From a virus, in IMG/VR virus record IMGVR_UViG_3300045918_000131, positions 30,249 through 94,248 of that record: a stretch of DNA of 64,000 nt, one strand, 5' to 3'. Every line of letters starts with the position of its first letter. Position 1 is the stretch's first letter. A program made the position numbers and the translations under genes. Positions 1-7,306 of the stretch are shown here, piece after piece. Below the pieces are notes generated by a model. That model was given only the letters and a program-made list of their open reading frames with translations, had not been told where the DNA came from and did not search any database.

Positions 1-1
1 T

Positions 2-355
2 GCCGATCCAAGTAGGACTGTTACTGCTGATATAGTACCTCAAGCACTAATAGATACCGGAGCAATTAATCCAGAATCTGGTCTCGACGAAATGGATAAT
101 TTAGATACACTTGAAGATCCAATACAAAATCTAAATGTTACTTATGTGTCTACTCCAACAATGGCAGAACCCGTAGTAACACCTGTAGTAACACCGCCTA
201 TTGCGTCAACTCCAGTAGATACTATAGCTCAACAACCCAAGAAACACGAACGTCTAGCACGAGGTGCTTTAGCAGGTGCTGTGGCTAAGAGTACAACCGT
301 AACACAAAAAGCAGTATTACCGCCCAATAAAGCTGGCGGAATTAAACGATTCTAA
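2..355 (+). CDS. 3' part of an unidentified gene, cut by the window edge
   Basis: The frame is open from base 2 to the stop at 353-355, so the true start lies before the window; the first internal Met is at 92. The visible 117 residues are rich in Pro, Thr and Val, look disordered, and end in a short basic tail (AGGIKRF). No family is recognised. It ends 14 bases before the co-chaperonin gene and probably shares a transcript with it. Confidence 0.7.
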   Translation, partial: ADPSRTVTADIVPQALIDTGAINPESGLDEMDNLDTLEDPIQNLNVTYVSTPTMAEPVVTPVVTPPIASTPVDTIAQQPKKHERLARGALAGAVAKSTTVTQKAVLPPNKAGGIKRF

Positions 356-369
356 AAGGAGTAATAAAA

Positions 370-759
370 GTGGAGAGTTTTATACAACCAGTACTACTGA
401 AAAAACTAACACCTATCAGAGATAAAGTTATTGTATCTGAAATGAGGTTCAAAGAACGTTATACCAAGAGTGGTATTTTTATTCCTTCAGACGACATGCA
501 GATTCACGGCGTACACCCTAGGTGGGGTAAGGTTTATGCAGTTGGCCCCGAACAAACCGACGTTAAAGTTGGACAGTGGGTATTAGTATCTCATGGAAGA
601 TGGACAAGAGGTGTTGAAGTTACAGATGCCAACGGAGAGCATACAATACGTATGGTTGATAATAACGATATTCTTCTAGTATCAGACGAAGAAATGGTTG
701 ACGAAAATATGGGTATTCCGTTGACACAGGAACAACAAAATGGGGCACCTAGATATTAA
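370..759 (+). CDS. GroES/gp31-like co-chaperonin
   Basis: 129 residues starting at GTG, with AAAAGGAG just upstream. The protein has the Hsp10 pattern: an N-terminal strand with 'LTPIRDKVIV', a mobile-loop stretch (SGIFIPSDD), 'GKVYAVGPE', 'VKVGQWVLVS' and a C-terminal 'ILLVSDEE'. T4 gp31 replaces host GroES so that GroEL can fold the major capsid protein; the same role is inferred here. About 30 residues longer than bacterial GroES, as in phage versions. The family call is firm at motif level; the T4-like specialisation is inferred from context. Confidence 0.8.
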   Translation: MESFIQPVLLKKLTPIRDKVIVSEMRFKERYTKSGIFIPSDDMQIHGVHPRWGKVYAVGPEQTDVKVGQWVLVSHGRWTRGVEVTDANGEHTIRMVDNNDILLVSDEEMVDENMGIPLTQEQQNGAPRY

Positions 760-768
760 CCAAAATAA

Positions 769-798
769 TTGATATAGAGGTCTATAGACAACTATAAT
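769..798 (+). promoter_or_regulatory. Possible sigma-70 promoter before the clamp-loader gene
   Basis: TTGATA (769-774) and TATAAT (793-798) are separated by 18 bases, 29 bases before the clamp-loader ATG. A good RBS (AAGAAAGG) follows. Motif match only. Confidence 0.45.
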
Positions 799-826
799 TA
801 ACTATAATTATTAAGAAAGGTAACAA

Positions 827-1753
827 ATGGCACTACATAATATATGGACAGAGAAGTATCGTCCAAGCACGTTAGATGGTTATGTATTTAAAGATGCGGC
901 TCAAAAACAACAAATTGAATCGTGGATAAAAGATCAGGAGATCCCAAATCTCCTGTTCTCCGGTCAGGCCGGGATTGGTAAGACAACACTTGCTAAAATT
1001 CTCATTAAAGCATTAAACATTGACGAATATGATATTAAAGAGATTAATGCCTCTCGAGAAAATAGTGTTGATCATATGCGCGATGTAATTATTGGGTTTG
1101 TAGGTACAATGCCGTTTGGTAAATTTAAAGTAATATTACTTGATGAATCTGATTACCTAAGTCCAAATGCACAGGCAATATTGCGCGGAGTTATGGAAAC
1201 ATATCACGAGACAGCACGTTTTATTCTAACCTGTAATTATCCTAATAAGATTATACCAGCATTACATAGTAGATGTCAAGGATTTCACTTTGAAAAAATA
1301 GATCATACAGAATTCACAGCACGCATTGCAACCGTATTAGTTACTGAAAATATCGAATTTGATATAGATACGTTAGATGATTTTGTACGAACAACATATC
1401 CAGATCTTCGTAAATGTTTAAATACTTGTCAGATGCATAGTTCAAGTGGCAAACTTATTGCTGTAACAAGTTCGGATGGATCGACGGATTATAAATTAGC
1501 AATGGTCGATTTGTTTAAAAAGGGCAAGATACGAGAAGCACGTCAACTTATTTGTGCTCAAGCAAGACCAGATGAGATGGAAGATTTATTTAGGTTTTGT
1601 TATGATAACCTAGATTTATGGAGTAAAACACCCGAAGGACAAGACGAAGCAATACTAATTATTAGGCAAGGGTTAGTGAATCATGCGCTATGCGCTGATT
1701 CAGAAGTGAATCTTAGTGCCACTATTACAGAATTAGCCGCAATTACTATTTAA
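827..1753 (+). CDS. 44: Sliding-clamp loader large subunit (T4 gp44-like AAA+ ATPase)
   Basis: 308 residues, close to T4 gp44 (319). Opens with the clamp-loader signature 'WTEKYRPSTLDGYVF'; Walker A 'GQAGIGKTT' near residue 46; Walker B 'ILLDESD' near 103; the SRC arginine-finger motif 'SRCQGFHF' near 147; and a C-terminal collar region. It loads the phage sliding clamp with the small subunit gp62. In T4 the next gene is 62; here the next gene (1770-2186) is not recognisable as gp62. Start supported by AGAAAGG. Confidence 0.93.
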   Translation: MALHNIWTEKYRPSTLDGYVFKDAAQKQQIESWIKDQEIPNLLFSGQAGIGKTTLAKILIKALNIDEYDIKEINASRENSVDHMRDVIIGFVGTMPFGKFKVILLDESDYLSPNAQAILRGVMETYHETARFILTCNYPNKIIPALHSRCQGFHFEKIDHTEFTARIATVLVTENIEFDIDTLDDFVRTTYPDLRKCLNTCQMHSSSGKLIAVTSSDGSTDYKLAMVDLFKKGKIREARQLICAQARPDEMEDLFRFCYDNLDLWSKTPEGQDEAILIIRQGLVNHALCADSEVNLSATITELAAITI

Positions 1754-1769
1754 TTAAAGGAGTAACACA

Positions 1770-2186
1770 ATGTCAAAAGATGTATATATTACCGCAAAAT
1801 ATTATGCTAAACCACGTAACCCTAGACAAACATATAAGGTGGGTTATATGAAAGATGATGCAAATATCCAACATGACGAAACCATAGATGTTACACTTGG
1901 GTTAAAGAATAAGGATTTGGAGTCTGCACGTATTATCCTCAATGTATCAAAACAAGTTATTACTAAAAATAGCTTTGGTGGAGATAAAACATTCCATGAT
2001 TTGTTTTCTTACTTTTACCTAAATAATCGAGAAGAAATCGGAGACGCATTGGCAAGAGCTGGTATTACTATTACACAGCCTGAAATGCCCGTAGTAGAGG
2101 TTGATTCTAATATTATTGACGCAGAAGTAGTTTCTGTTACTGAAACTAATCCAGAAGTATCTATTACAGCAGATCCCGTTGTATAA
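1770..2186 (+). CDS. Unidentified protein downstream of the clamp loader
   Basis: 138 residues, RBS AAAGGAG. Sixteen bases after the clamp-loader stop, where T4 has gene 62 (small clamp-loader subunit, 187 residues). No gp62 motif is seen. The N-terminal half is a compact mixed alpha/beta-looking sequence; the C-terminal 35 residues are acidic and probably disordered. It could be a diverged clamp-loader partner on position alone; that is weak. Confidence 0.7.
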   Translation: MSKDVYITAKYYAKPRNPRQTYKVGYMKDDANIQHDETIDVTLGLKNKDLESARIILNVSKQVITKNSFGGDKTFHDLFSYFYLNNREEIGDALARAGITITQPEMPVVEVDSNIIDAEVVSVTETNPEVSITADPVV

Positions 2187-2210
2187 TACGTCAGAAGAGT
2201 AAATACATAT

Positions 2211-2462
2211 ATGACGAATATGTATAAAAAAATGTATGCTAAAAAACCGAAGAAGGTGCCAGATCCGCTGGCACCGCCTAGGCCTACCTTACTTGGTCAA
2301 GTTAAAGATTTAAGGTTAACTAAGGAAGAAAGTGCTGTAACAAAAAACATAGTGCAACAGCAACAACACGAGATTGATTATTTAAAAGAAAAGGTTGGAC
2401 GTTTAACGCAACGTTTAGAACAACTTACGATATTCGTAAAGAGTATGACGAAGCAACAATGA
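2211..2462 (+). CDS. Small coiled-coil protein
   Basis: 83 residues. A basic, Pro-rich N-terminus (KKPKKVPDPLAPPRP) is followed by a heptad-like helix, 'EIDYLKEKVGRLTQRLEQL', typical of a short coiled coil. Last gene of the + strand replication block; it ends 16 bases from the end of the convergent early gene. No family recognised. Confidence 0.65.
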   Translation: MTNMYKKMYAKKPKKVPDPLAPPRPTLLGQVKDLRLTKEESAVTKNIVQQQQHEIDYLKEKVGRLTQRLEQLTIFVKSMTKQQ

Positions 2463-2478
2463 CAAGTCACACAGATTG

Positions 2479-2655
2479 TTAAAGTAACCACTGAAGTGTG
2501 ATAAATCCAGCGATACATGCAGACATAATATATATTTGATAGCTATGTATAGTTTGACCATATGCAATTCTACCTATATTGCCAAATAGGTGCGAAAAAC
2601 CAAAAACCATAAGAATATATTTTGCAATTAGCAATGTACTGTGAGTATCTAGCAT
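2479..2655 (-). CDS. Small membrane protein
   Basis: 58 residues (MLDTHSTLLIAKYILMVFGF...). Two hydrophobic helices around residues 7-22 and 40-56 suggest an inner-membrane protein. Last of four tiny genes transcribed from the strong early promoter at 3209-3236. It begins 3 bases past the end of the preceding gene. No family recognised. Confidence 0.55.
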   Translation of the reverse strand: MLDTHSTLLIAKYILMVFGFSHLFGNIGRIAYGQTIHSYQIYIMSACIAGFITLQWLL

Positions 2656-2657
2656 AT

Positions 2658-2777
2658 CTAAGTTGTCTTTCTATTCTGATTGAAGTATGTTAAACCATAG
2701 TTACCAACTATTTTACCATCTAATTTAACTATTACCCACTTAACTTCAACAGGATAATTTCGTTTTATGATATCCAT
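2658..2777 (-). CDS. Tiny early protein
   Basis: 39 residues (MDIIKRNYPVEVKWVIVKLD...). Kept because it is packed between two other small frames with almost no spacing in one early operon. Looks like a short beta-rich peptide. No family recognised. Confidence 0.5.
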   Translation of the reverse strand: MDIIKRNYPVEVKWVIVKLDGKIVGNYGLTYFNQNRKTT

Positions 2778-2780
2778 AAT

Positions 2781-2960
2781 CTATGGCCTAAATGACATTT
2801 GATGAGAAGCTAAGTGATTGGTGCCTGAATATTCTTCGTCGACGTAAACTGGCTTCCATTGACTGTATAGATTAGTCGACTTAGTATTCAGGTTAACAAA
2901 GTCACCTTTCTCAGTTAACCAGCCGATGTGTTTCATCGATTTCTTATCTTTGATTTCCAT
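2781..2960 (-). CDS. Small early protein
   Basis: 59 residues beginning MEIKDKKSMKHIGW. Lies between the 2980-3168 gene and the 39-residue gene with spacings of 3-19 bases, so probably cotranscribed. Hydrophilic, no membrane segment, no recognised family. Confidence 0.55.
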   Translation of the reverse strand: MEIKDKKSMKHIGWLTEKGDFVNLNTKSTNLYSQWKPVYVDEEYSGTNHLASHQMSFRP

Positions 2961-2979
2961 TATTCGCCTAATATAATTT

Positions 2980-3168
2980 TTAATGACCGCGTGCAGTAAC
3001 TAACTTAGGAGCCGGTGAGGGTTTGCACATAGTAATCTTAACACCGTCGGAATTAACAAACGTGTTCTCTGTCTGTGTTGCAACTTTTGAGGTCACTTTG
3101 GGCAACCCGGTCTTAGTTGAAATTGTAACACCATTCTTTGTACGTTTCACACATTTCATTTGGGCCAT
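2980..3168 (-). CDS. Small basic early protein
   Basis: 62 residues starting at MAQMKCVKR; this start has a strong RBS (AAAGGAG, 7 bases upstream), whereas the longer open frame runs back into the promoter. Rich in Lys, Thr and Val. First gene after the early promoter at 3209-3236, hence expected to be made early and abundantly. No family recognised. Confidence 0.65.
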   Translation of the reverse strand: MAQMKCVKRTKNGVTISTKTGLPKVTSKVATQTENTFVNSDGVKITMCKPSPAPKLVTARGH

Positions 3169-3208
3169 TTTGTTACTCCTTTGTTGTGTTGCGTTATTTA
3201 ATAAAGCT

Positions 3209-3236
3209 ATTATACAGTAATTAGCCAAAAGGTCAA
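3209..3236 (-). promoter_or_regulatory. Early sigma-70 promoter, copy 1 of 5
   Basis: On the minus strand: TTGACC, 16 bases, TATAAT. Surrounding bases (AATAAAGATC before, AGCTTTATTAAATAA after) are shared with the copies at 3841, 4511, 59473 and 60069, far beyond the -35 and -10 boxes. Drives the 2479-3168 operon. Confidence 0.85.
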
Positions 3237-3259
3237 GATCTTTATTCAAAGAGTTATAG

Positions 3260-3622
3260 TTAGAATCCCATATTATTCAAGCGTTTAGCAAAAGACTTTG
3301 AATTTTTGGGTTTACGTGGTGTTCCAGTGCCTGTCTCGTCGTGAGTACAAAAACAATAAAGATATAGGATTGTTGGATTGGCTCCACTTATACGATAAAC
3401 AATGCGCAAATCGCTACGTATTTTGGCATGTCTGCACTTAGTATCTTTTAACGGGCCGTGAACATAACTACTATCGTGTCCTTTAGAATAAGCTCCTAAC
3501 GGGTTAGAAACCTTTTCTTTAACAAAATGTTCTAGTTCTTCTTTTGTTACTTGATATTTTGTAATACTATCAACAAGTGCATTACTTTTTTGTATTAGTA
3601 CATTAACCACGGTGAAATACAT
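3260..3622 (-). CDS. RelE/YafQ-like mRNA-interferase toxin (putative)
   Basis: 120 residues. The central stretch 'KCRHAKIRSDLRIVYRIS' followed by 'ILYLYCFCTHDETGTG' matches the RelE-superfamily core: a strand with conserved Arg/Lys, R-I-V-Y, then a hydrophobic strand and His near the end. Such toxins cleave ribosome-bound mRNA. Overlaps the upstream 68-codon gene by 20 bases, the usual layout for a coupled antitoxin-toxin pair. No clear RBS; GTG codons a few residues in are alternatives. Family inferred from motif only. Confidence 0.6.
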   Translation of the reverse strand: MYFTVVNVLIQKSNALVDSITKYQVTKEELEHFVKEKVSNPLGAYSKGHDSSYVHGPLKDTKCRHAKIRSDLRIVYRISGANPTILYLYCFCTHDETGTGTPRKPKNSKSFAKRLNNMGF

Positions 3623-3809
3623 CTTCCAGACTTGCCATTAATTGTTCTGTTGTTAATGCTTCTCCAAACTGCATATTATTCAAATAGTTAGCGGCGACGG
3701 TAGCATCAGCAGTTGTTACACCGGTTTGTTGTGCAACGTGTTCGCATAAACCAATTACTGCATTGTTATTATCTTCAACAATTTTAATACCTTTTGTAAT
3801 TGCACTCAT
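3603..3809 (-). CDS. Putative antitoxin partner of the RelE-like gene
   Basis: 68 residues, RBS GGGAG (GCAACGGGAGTTATAA). Mostly helical, acidic toward the C-terminus (TTEQLMASLEDVFH). It lies first in the pair and overlaps the toxin-like gene, the common order for type II systems, and sits behind strong early promoter copy 2. No DNA-binding motif is obvious; the antitoxin call rests on position and size. Confidence 0.45.
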   Translation of the reverse strand: MSAITKGIKIVEDNNNAVIGLCEHVAQQTGVTTADATVAANYLNNMQFGEALTTEQLMASLEDVFHRG

Positions 3810-3840
3810 TTATAACTCCCGTTGCTTATTTAATAAAGCT

Positions 3841-3868
3841 ATTATACAGTATTTAGCCAAAAGGTCAA
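3841..3868 (-). promoter_or_regulatory. Early sigma-70 promoter, copy 2 of 5
   Basis: Minus strand TTGACC, 16 bases, TATAAT, in the same extended context as copy 1. Transcribes the antitoxin-toxin-like pair. Confidence 0.85.
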
Positions 3869-3957
3869 GATCTTTATTCAAAGTGTTAATCTAAATTAAA
3901 CAAGAAGTTACAATTTTAACCAAAATAGTAAATATATAATAATTAAGGAGTTATATT

Positions 3958-4488
3958 ATGTCTAAAAACATAGAAGAGATTATAAAAGCTGCTGAAATGG
4001 TCGAAGCAGTAGAGATTATAGAAAAAGGTACAGTACCTATAAAAACTATTAAGCAAGTTGCCGCTGTTATTGGTGCATGTGGTGTTATTATTGGCGCTAT
4101 ACTGACAGTGGATAATAGGTACGCTAAGCCTGCAGATATCGAACATGCCACACTAACATTACAAGAATCTATAGACGAGTTACATAAAGATTTACTTGAA
4201 AATGAACAATTACGTCTAGAACTTGGCAATGATGTAAAGTCAACTAAGATATTACTAGATAAAAATAAGCAAGAATTAATAGATGTAAAACAACGTTTGA
4301 TGGGGCAACGCTTAGAGTTATCGCACCGTACAATGTCAGTTGAAAGTGCGGCTATTAGGGAAGTACGATCAGAAACACCTCCAGAAATATCACCTATATT
4401 TGTGATGCCAGCGGCATCTCCTGTAGAGCCACACGAAGTACAATTAGTCCCTGAGAAAGAGACAGTAGAAACTACGGTTGGCAAATAG
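3958..4488 (+). CDS. Membrane-anchored coiled-coil protein
   Basis: 176 residues with RBS AAGGAG. One hydrophobic segment near residues 35-52 (AAVIGACGVIIGAILT), then a long charged helix (about 60-125) with coiled-coil character and an acidic, Pro-rich tail. The topology resembles small phage membrane scaffolds or spanin-like proteins, but no family is recognised. It stands alone between divergent early promoters. Confidence 0.65.
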   Translation: MSKNIEEIIKAAEMVEAVEIIEKGTVPIKTIKQVAAVIGACGVIIGAILTVDNRYAKPADIEHATLTLQESIDELHKDLLENEQLRLELGNDVKSTKILLDKNKQELIDVKQRLMGQRLELSHRTMSVESAAIREVRSETPPEISPIFVMPAASPVEPHEVQLVPEKETVETTVGK

Positions 4489-4510
4489 ATTAACACTTTG
4501 AATAAAGATC

Positions 4511-4538
4511 TTGACCTTTTGGCTAAATACTGTATAAT
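4511..4538 (+). promoter_or_regulatory. Early sigma-70 promoter, copy 3 of 5
   Basis: The only + strand copy: TTGACC, 16 bases, TATAAT, in the same extended context. Drives 4568-5107 and perhaps the CheY-like gene. Confidence 0.85.
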
Positions 4539-4567
4539 AGCTTTATTAAATAAGCAATGAGGTTACT

Positions 4568-4759
4568 ATGGTTAGAAGTCAATTAGAGCAAGAATACAAA
4601 GAGCTTCGCGAGTTCACAGATAATATGACTCTAGGACAACTTTACTCTAATGAAGGTCAAGAAAATTAGAGCGAGAATATGAAGTATTACAAATTCTAGC
4701 AACATTTGAGGGTATTGATACTTTTGAATACTGTTCGCGTTTCAACAAAGGAGAAATGT
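4568..4759 (+). pseudogene. Small early gene with a one-base frame break
   Basis: ATG at 4568 (RBS ATGAGG) reads 33 codons to a TAG at 4667-4669. One extra A in the AAAA run at about 4663-4666 would join it to a second open stretch ending at 4759, giving a 64-residue protein in which 'LEQEYKELREF' and 'LEREYEVLQIL' look like two copies of one helix. The break may be a real frameshift, programmed slippage or a homopolymer sequencing error. Confidence 0.5.
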
Positions 4760-4761
4760 AA

Positions 4762-4947
4762 ATGTGCTTATGTTATATAGTAGGTGGGCCTTGGGTTGCT
4801 GAAGACCCCGATTGTCCACAACATGGTATTCAAGCACAACGCCAAGAAAGTCGTAGAGATCAGTTACGTCATCGAATTACTCAAGCAACTACTGTTGAAG
4901 AGTTACGTGAACTGTTATTACACGTTCTTGACAGTTTGGAGAATTAG
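4762..4947 (+). CDS. Small Cys-containing early protein
   Basis: 61 residues, RBS AAAGGAG. The N-terminus has Cys2, Cys4, Cys18 and His21 (MCLCYIVGGPW...DCPQHG), a possible metal site; the rest is an amphipathic helix rich in Arg and Glu. Compact early operon with neighbours at 2-14 base spacing. No family recognised. Confidence 0.6.
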   Translation: MCLCYIVGGPWVAEDPDCPQHGIQAQRQESRRDQLRHRITQATTVEELRELLLHVLDSLEN

Positions 4948-4948
4948 T

Positions 4949-5107
4949 ATGAATATCATAGGACGTATATTATTTGTATTGCTTACTTGGCCTGCAGTAG
5001 CGTTTATTGATGTTCCAAATATAGGATGGAGCCTATTTCTAATAGAGATGTTAGATTTCGTTAGATATGGCGACAAAGAGCTTCCGGAAGAATTTCTGGA
5101 TAAATAA
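4949..5107 (+). CDS. Small membrane protein
   Basis: 52 residues starting at ATG 4949, one base after the previous stop. Hydrophobic residues 3-32 form one or two membrane helices, then an acidic tail (DKELPEEFLDK). No family recognised. Confidence 0.55.
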   Translation: MNIIGRILFVLLTWPAVAFIDVPNIGWSLFLIEMLDFVRYGDKELPEEFLDK

Positions 5108-5129
5108 CTATATTAAATGGGTTAAAATT

Positions 5130-5516
5130 ATGCTAAAGGTATTAGTAATCGATGACGACAACGCAATATGCTTAATGGTTAGAACTGCATTTTCAGACGA
5201 AGATAACTATACTGTCATCGAAGCAAACACGGCTGCACAGGGTCTATTAGACATAATTAAATATGTACCAGATGTCATTATACTTGATGTTCATTTACAC
5301 GATTGTATTACAGGCATAGACATTCTTAATGCAATAGAGCAGAACAAGACACTAAATCACATACATATATTCACAGTTACCTCGTCCGAATATGAATTAG
5401 TGTCAAAATCTATTACTTTGGGTGCAGATGATTACTTTATCAAGCCATTTAATATCAAAGATCTAGTGTCTGCTGTAAAACGCAAATTTAATCCTAAGTT
5501 ATTAGATCGAGCATAA
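5130..5516 (+). CDS. CheY-like response-regulator receiver domain protein
   Basis: 128 residues, a single receiver domain with no output domain. Start chosen at MLKVLVIDDD because the fold begins there. Visible residues: acidic pair (DDD, 7-9), phospho-acceptor Asp in 'VIILDVH' near 54, Thr/Ser in 'FTVTSS' near 85, and Lys in 'YFIKPF' near 107. All CheY catalytic positions are present, so it could accept phosphate from a host histidine kinase and divert chemotaxis or another two-component pathway; the target is unknown. Followed 7 bases later by the kinase/GNAT fusion. Confidence 0.85.
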   Translation: MLKVLVIDDDNAICLMVRTAFSDEDNYTVIEANTAAQGLLDIIKYVPDVIILDVHLHDCITGIDILNAIEQNKTLNHIHIFTVTSSEYELVSKSITLGADDYFIKPFNIKDLVSAVKRKFNPKLLDRA

Positions 5517-5519
5517 ATA
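5512..5519 (+). promoter_or_regulatory. Late-promoter-like octamer CATAAATA
   Basis: Matches the T4 late consensus at 7 of 8 bases. It ends only four bases before the ATG at 5524, so a transcript starting from it would have almost no leader. Confidence 0.4.
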
Positions 5520-5523
5520 CTCG

Positions 5524-6639
5524 ATGAACGAAAAAGAACTTCAACCACAATTTCTAATAGTATTAGGTGGTGCTGGTAGTGGTAAGAACCACTTCATAGA
5601 GCACACTTATCCTTACCAAGCATATAAGTTAATTGATGTAGATCAAATTAAAAAAGATGTAGCTTTATCTACGGCCATATCGTCAATTAAACCTATGTTG
5701 GAAAAAGCTTTTAAACAAGGTAAAAATATTGCTCATCCTACTACAGGATCAAATCTTAAAGGATTACAAAATAAGATTCTGCTAGCTAAACAATTTAACT
5801 ATACTATTACAGTAGTATTAATTGATACTGAGCCTCACAATGCTATAAACCAAGTTAGAAACCGTGTTAGATCTGGCGGCCATAATGTAGAAATAGCTAA
5901 TATTATATCTAGTAATAAAAAAGCTCAAGAGAACTTTAATTTAGTTAAAGATACTGTAGACTATACTAAGATTATTAAAAACACGATTAACGAAGCCGCT
6001 CCGGTTGAGGCTCCTAAAGGTCAAATAATTTATCAAATTAATACGCCATTGAACTTCACACACAACGAGTTACTAAGTATTTTAGAACTAATTAAATCAG
6101 AAACACAAGTTTCGTCGGCCGGATTAATGGACAGGATTCATCGTGCTAAGTTAATAGCTGTTGCTAGAGATGCTAATATGGCAGGTAAAATAGTTGCCGT
6201 ATCTATTATAAAGGTTCCAGACGCCAATTATAAAAGTAAACTGTTTAAGAATGCACAAGTGCCAGAATTAGATAAACAGTATCCCTTTGAAATGGGTTAT
6301 AAAGTAGTATTACCTGAATACAGGAATAACAACTTAGGTGCCATTTTATCGCAGAAATTACTACAATTAGTGTCTAAAAATGAGATATTTGCTACTATTC
6401 GTGAATCAAACACAATAGCACTAGTCTCAATATTTAAGCTAGGGTTTACTCCTATAGGTAAACCTTTTATGGGGGCAAGCGGAAATAGAATTTTGTTGTT
6501 AGTTGTTAAAAATTCAACAACTGCTAAGAAAACAACAGTCAACAACAGTACCCTTAATGAAGGTACTCTACTTTACGTGGATAATAAGTTACAAGAAAGG
6601 TACCTTACATCATTAAGAGATATGTTAGATGCTACTTAG
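5524..6639 (+). CDS. P-loop kinase fused to a GNAT acetyltransferase
   Basis: 371 residues. N-terminal P-loop domain: Walker A 'GGAGSGKNHFIE' near 16, then 'LIDVDQIKKD', with an Arg-rich lid (NQVRNRVRSGG) near 120, as in zeta-toxin/polynucleotide-kinase-like enzymes. From about residue 175 a GNAT-like domain follows, with the acetyl-CoA region 'VVLPEYRNNNLGAILSQKL' and 'SNTIALVSIFKLGFTPIGK'. Possibly a small-molecule or protein-modifying enzyme used against the host; substrates unknown. The fold calls are motif-based. Confidence 0.7.
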   Translation: MNEKELQPQFLIVLGGAGSGKNHFIEHTYPYQAYKLIDVDQIKKDVALSTAISSIKPMLEKAFKQGKNIAHPTTGSNLKGLQNKILLAKQFNYTITVVLIDTEPHNAINQVRNRVRSGGHNVEIANIISSNKKAQENFNLVKDTVDYTKIIKNTINEAAPVEAPKGQIIYQINTPLNFTHNELLSILELIKSETQVSSAGLMDRIHRAKLIAVARDANMAGKIVAVSIIKVPDANYKSKLFKNAQVPELDKQYPFEMGYKVVLPEYRNNNLGAILSQKLLQLVSKNEIFATIRESNTIALVSIFKLGFTPIGKPFMGASGNRILLLVVKNSTTAKKTTVNNSTLNEGTLLYVDNKLQERYLTSLRDMLDAT

Positions 6640-6670
6640 TGAACTACCGCAACAGTAAGACTACTTAGTT

Positions 6671-7306
6671 TTAACTGTTAATAATAGTTAAGTAGTAGTT
6701 AATTGCTCGCTGTTTGAATTGTTTTACTATAATATGATCACTACCAAACGCGGCTACATACATTTTATATAGACTTGATTTTCTACAATAATTATATGTT
6801 AATTCTAACGGATTATATTTTAAATGTATCTCTGTAGCTAACGAATATGAATAAGCGTCAATCTCATCCAAACTACCCAAATATTCTTGGTCTAACTTCT
6901 TAGACTGATCTGTTGACATACTCACAAAAACACTATTACACACGTCAAATTTACGTTTTCTATATTGACGTTGATGTACTTTTTCGTGCTCAACACATTC
7001 TATTAATTCAACACATAATCTAGGCCAATCGATAACGGATATTGCAATTTTAATTTGGGATGGATTGAAATTAACATATATAGTTATTGATGAAAAATTT
7101 GATTGATCTTCTCCCGGGTCATAACATCCGCCGATAATAACTTGGTTATCATCTACGTGTATATCTCGATTTGTTTTGATCTTAATATCAGTTGTCCCAA
7201 CAAATCTTCGTAAGATTTTAGTAATTTCTACTGGTGTAAGTTCTCGCTCTTTAATTTTATTGCCATATGCAAGCATACGGTTATATAAATGCAATACTTC
7301 ACTCAT
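6671..7306 (-). CDS. Putative zinc metallopeptidase-like protein
   Basis: 211 residues. A zinc-binding motif HEKVH (HExxH) lies near residue 107 in 'ECVEHEKVHQRQY', and 'LDEIDAYSYS' near 147 could give the third ligand, as in minigluzincin-like phage proteins. No signal peptide. The start overlaps the end of the SleB-like gene by 8 bases, implying cotranscription. The substrate is unknown, and the catalytic call rests on this motif alone. Confidence 0.6.
   Translation of the reverse strand: MSEVLHLYNRMLAYGNKIKERELTPVEITKILRRFVGTTDIKIKTNRDIHVDDNQVIIGGCYDPGEDQSNFSSITIYVNFNPSQIKIAISVIDWPRLCVELIECVEHEKVHQRQYRKRKFDVCNSVFVSMSTDQSKKLDQEYLGSLDEIDAYSYSLATEIHLKYNPLELTYNYCRKSSLYKMYVAAFGSDHIIVKQFKQRAINYYLTIINS

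Noticed and set aside
3958-4488. Holin or spanin call for the membrane coiled-coil protein.
   Set aside because: Single membrane segment and no other lysis gene nearby; topology alone is too weak.
6640-6720. Bidirectional terminator between the convergent genes at 6639 and 6671.
   Set aside because: Only a weak 7-base stem (CTACTTA/TAAGTAG) with a long loop and no T run.
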